Positions 14,076-14,178 of a stretch of DNA of 14,178 bases are shown here, in pieces. Within the stretch, counting starts at the first letter, position 1. Every line of letters begins with the position of its first letter. Origin of the DNA: CAWDPQ01 sp049642465 (GTDB lineage: Bacteria > Acidobacteriota > Vicinamibacteria > Vicinamibacterales > 2-12-FULL-66-21); the NCBI GenBank assembly GCA_049642465.1, contig JBAROV010000196.1:1-14178 (forward strand), read 5' to 3'. The position numbers and the translations under genes were made by a program. The notes below the pieces were generated by a model that made no database searches, was not told the origin of the DNA, and saw only the letters and a list, made by a program, of their open reading frames with translations.

Positions 14076-14104
14076 AATGTACTATCGGGAACGCCGACCG
14101 GCAA
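14076..14104 (-). promoter_or_regulatory. Candidate promoter for the five-gene minus-strand run
   Basis: On the minus strand, TTGCCG (14099-14104), a 17-base spacer, then TACATT (14076-14081); four of six matches each. Eight bases lie between the -10 and the GTG at 14067, the same gap as at the acyl-CoA dehydrogenase gene, so the mRNA could be leaderless. No Shine-Dalgarno precedes the GTG. The remaining bases up to 14178 show no other gene. Confidence 0.35.
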
Positions 14105-14178
14105 ACTCCAAGCTCACGTTCAGACGGATACGGTCGCGTGGATTCTTTCCGGTGGGGGGTCGACCATTTTGCGTTTTT

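Noticed and set aside
14068..14178. Coding sequence continuing upstream of GTG 14067
   Set aside because: The frame is open to the edge, but the residues resemble translated spacer and would put the signal peptide internal; a promoter-like pair is there instead.

Overview
This is a GC-rich, tightly packed chromosomal window with 11 protein genes: one cut by the left edge, ten complete. I see no tRNA, rRNA, CRISPR, phage or transposase gene. Two tandem secreted alkaline-phosphatase-superfamily/TPR fusions, a bactofilin, a four-helix-bundle (S23/IVP) gene, weak Shine-Dalgarno use and intergenic heptanucleotide repeats suggest an uncultured Acidobacteriota-like bacterium, possibly Vicinamibacteria. 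That placement is inference from gene style, not from a marker gene.

Layout. 1-3158, all minus: a class I SAM methyltransferase-like protein, a SAM hydroxide adenosyltransferase-family (DUF62) protein, a small four-helix-bundle protein and an acyl-CoA dehydrogenase cut near its C-terminus. 3357-3917, minus: a bactofilin. It shares a divergent promoter region with the plus-strand pair of cysteine desulfurase (4064-5245) and mnmA/trmU (5289-6347). This pair fits tRNA 2-thiouridine synthesis, with sulfur passing from desulfurase to MnmA. 6432-14067, all minus: a co-directional run read as sulfatase-fold/TPR protein 1 (12028-14067), protein 2 (9464-12031, ATGA overlap), glgA, trxA and trxB. It converges on mnmA.

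The most unusual signal lies between the genes. Four intergenic spaces are filled with degenerate tandem repeats of a 7-base unit, and a fifth holds a pair of units. All five touch or lie within 2 bases of a stop codon. The array between mnmA and trxB is 13 units (91 bases), runs from one stop codon to the other, flips orientation in the middle and can fold into a 21-bp stem with one mismatch. Two inverted GGGAAAA-type arrays bracket the four-helix-bundle gene, as if it were a small cassette. A separate cluster of hairpins between the second sulfatase-fold gene and glgA has apparently become the C-terminal tail of the former.

Other points: both sulfatase-fold proteins have Thr where sulfatases have the Cys/Ser that becomes formylglycine; the DUF62 protein lacks the expected catalytic His; and two genes have a -10-like hexamer exactly 8 bases before the start codon, suggesting leaderless mRNAs.
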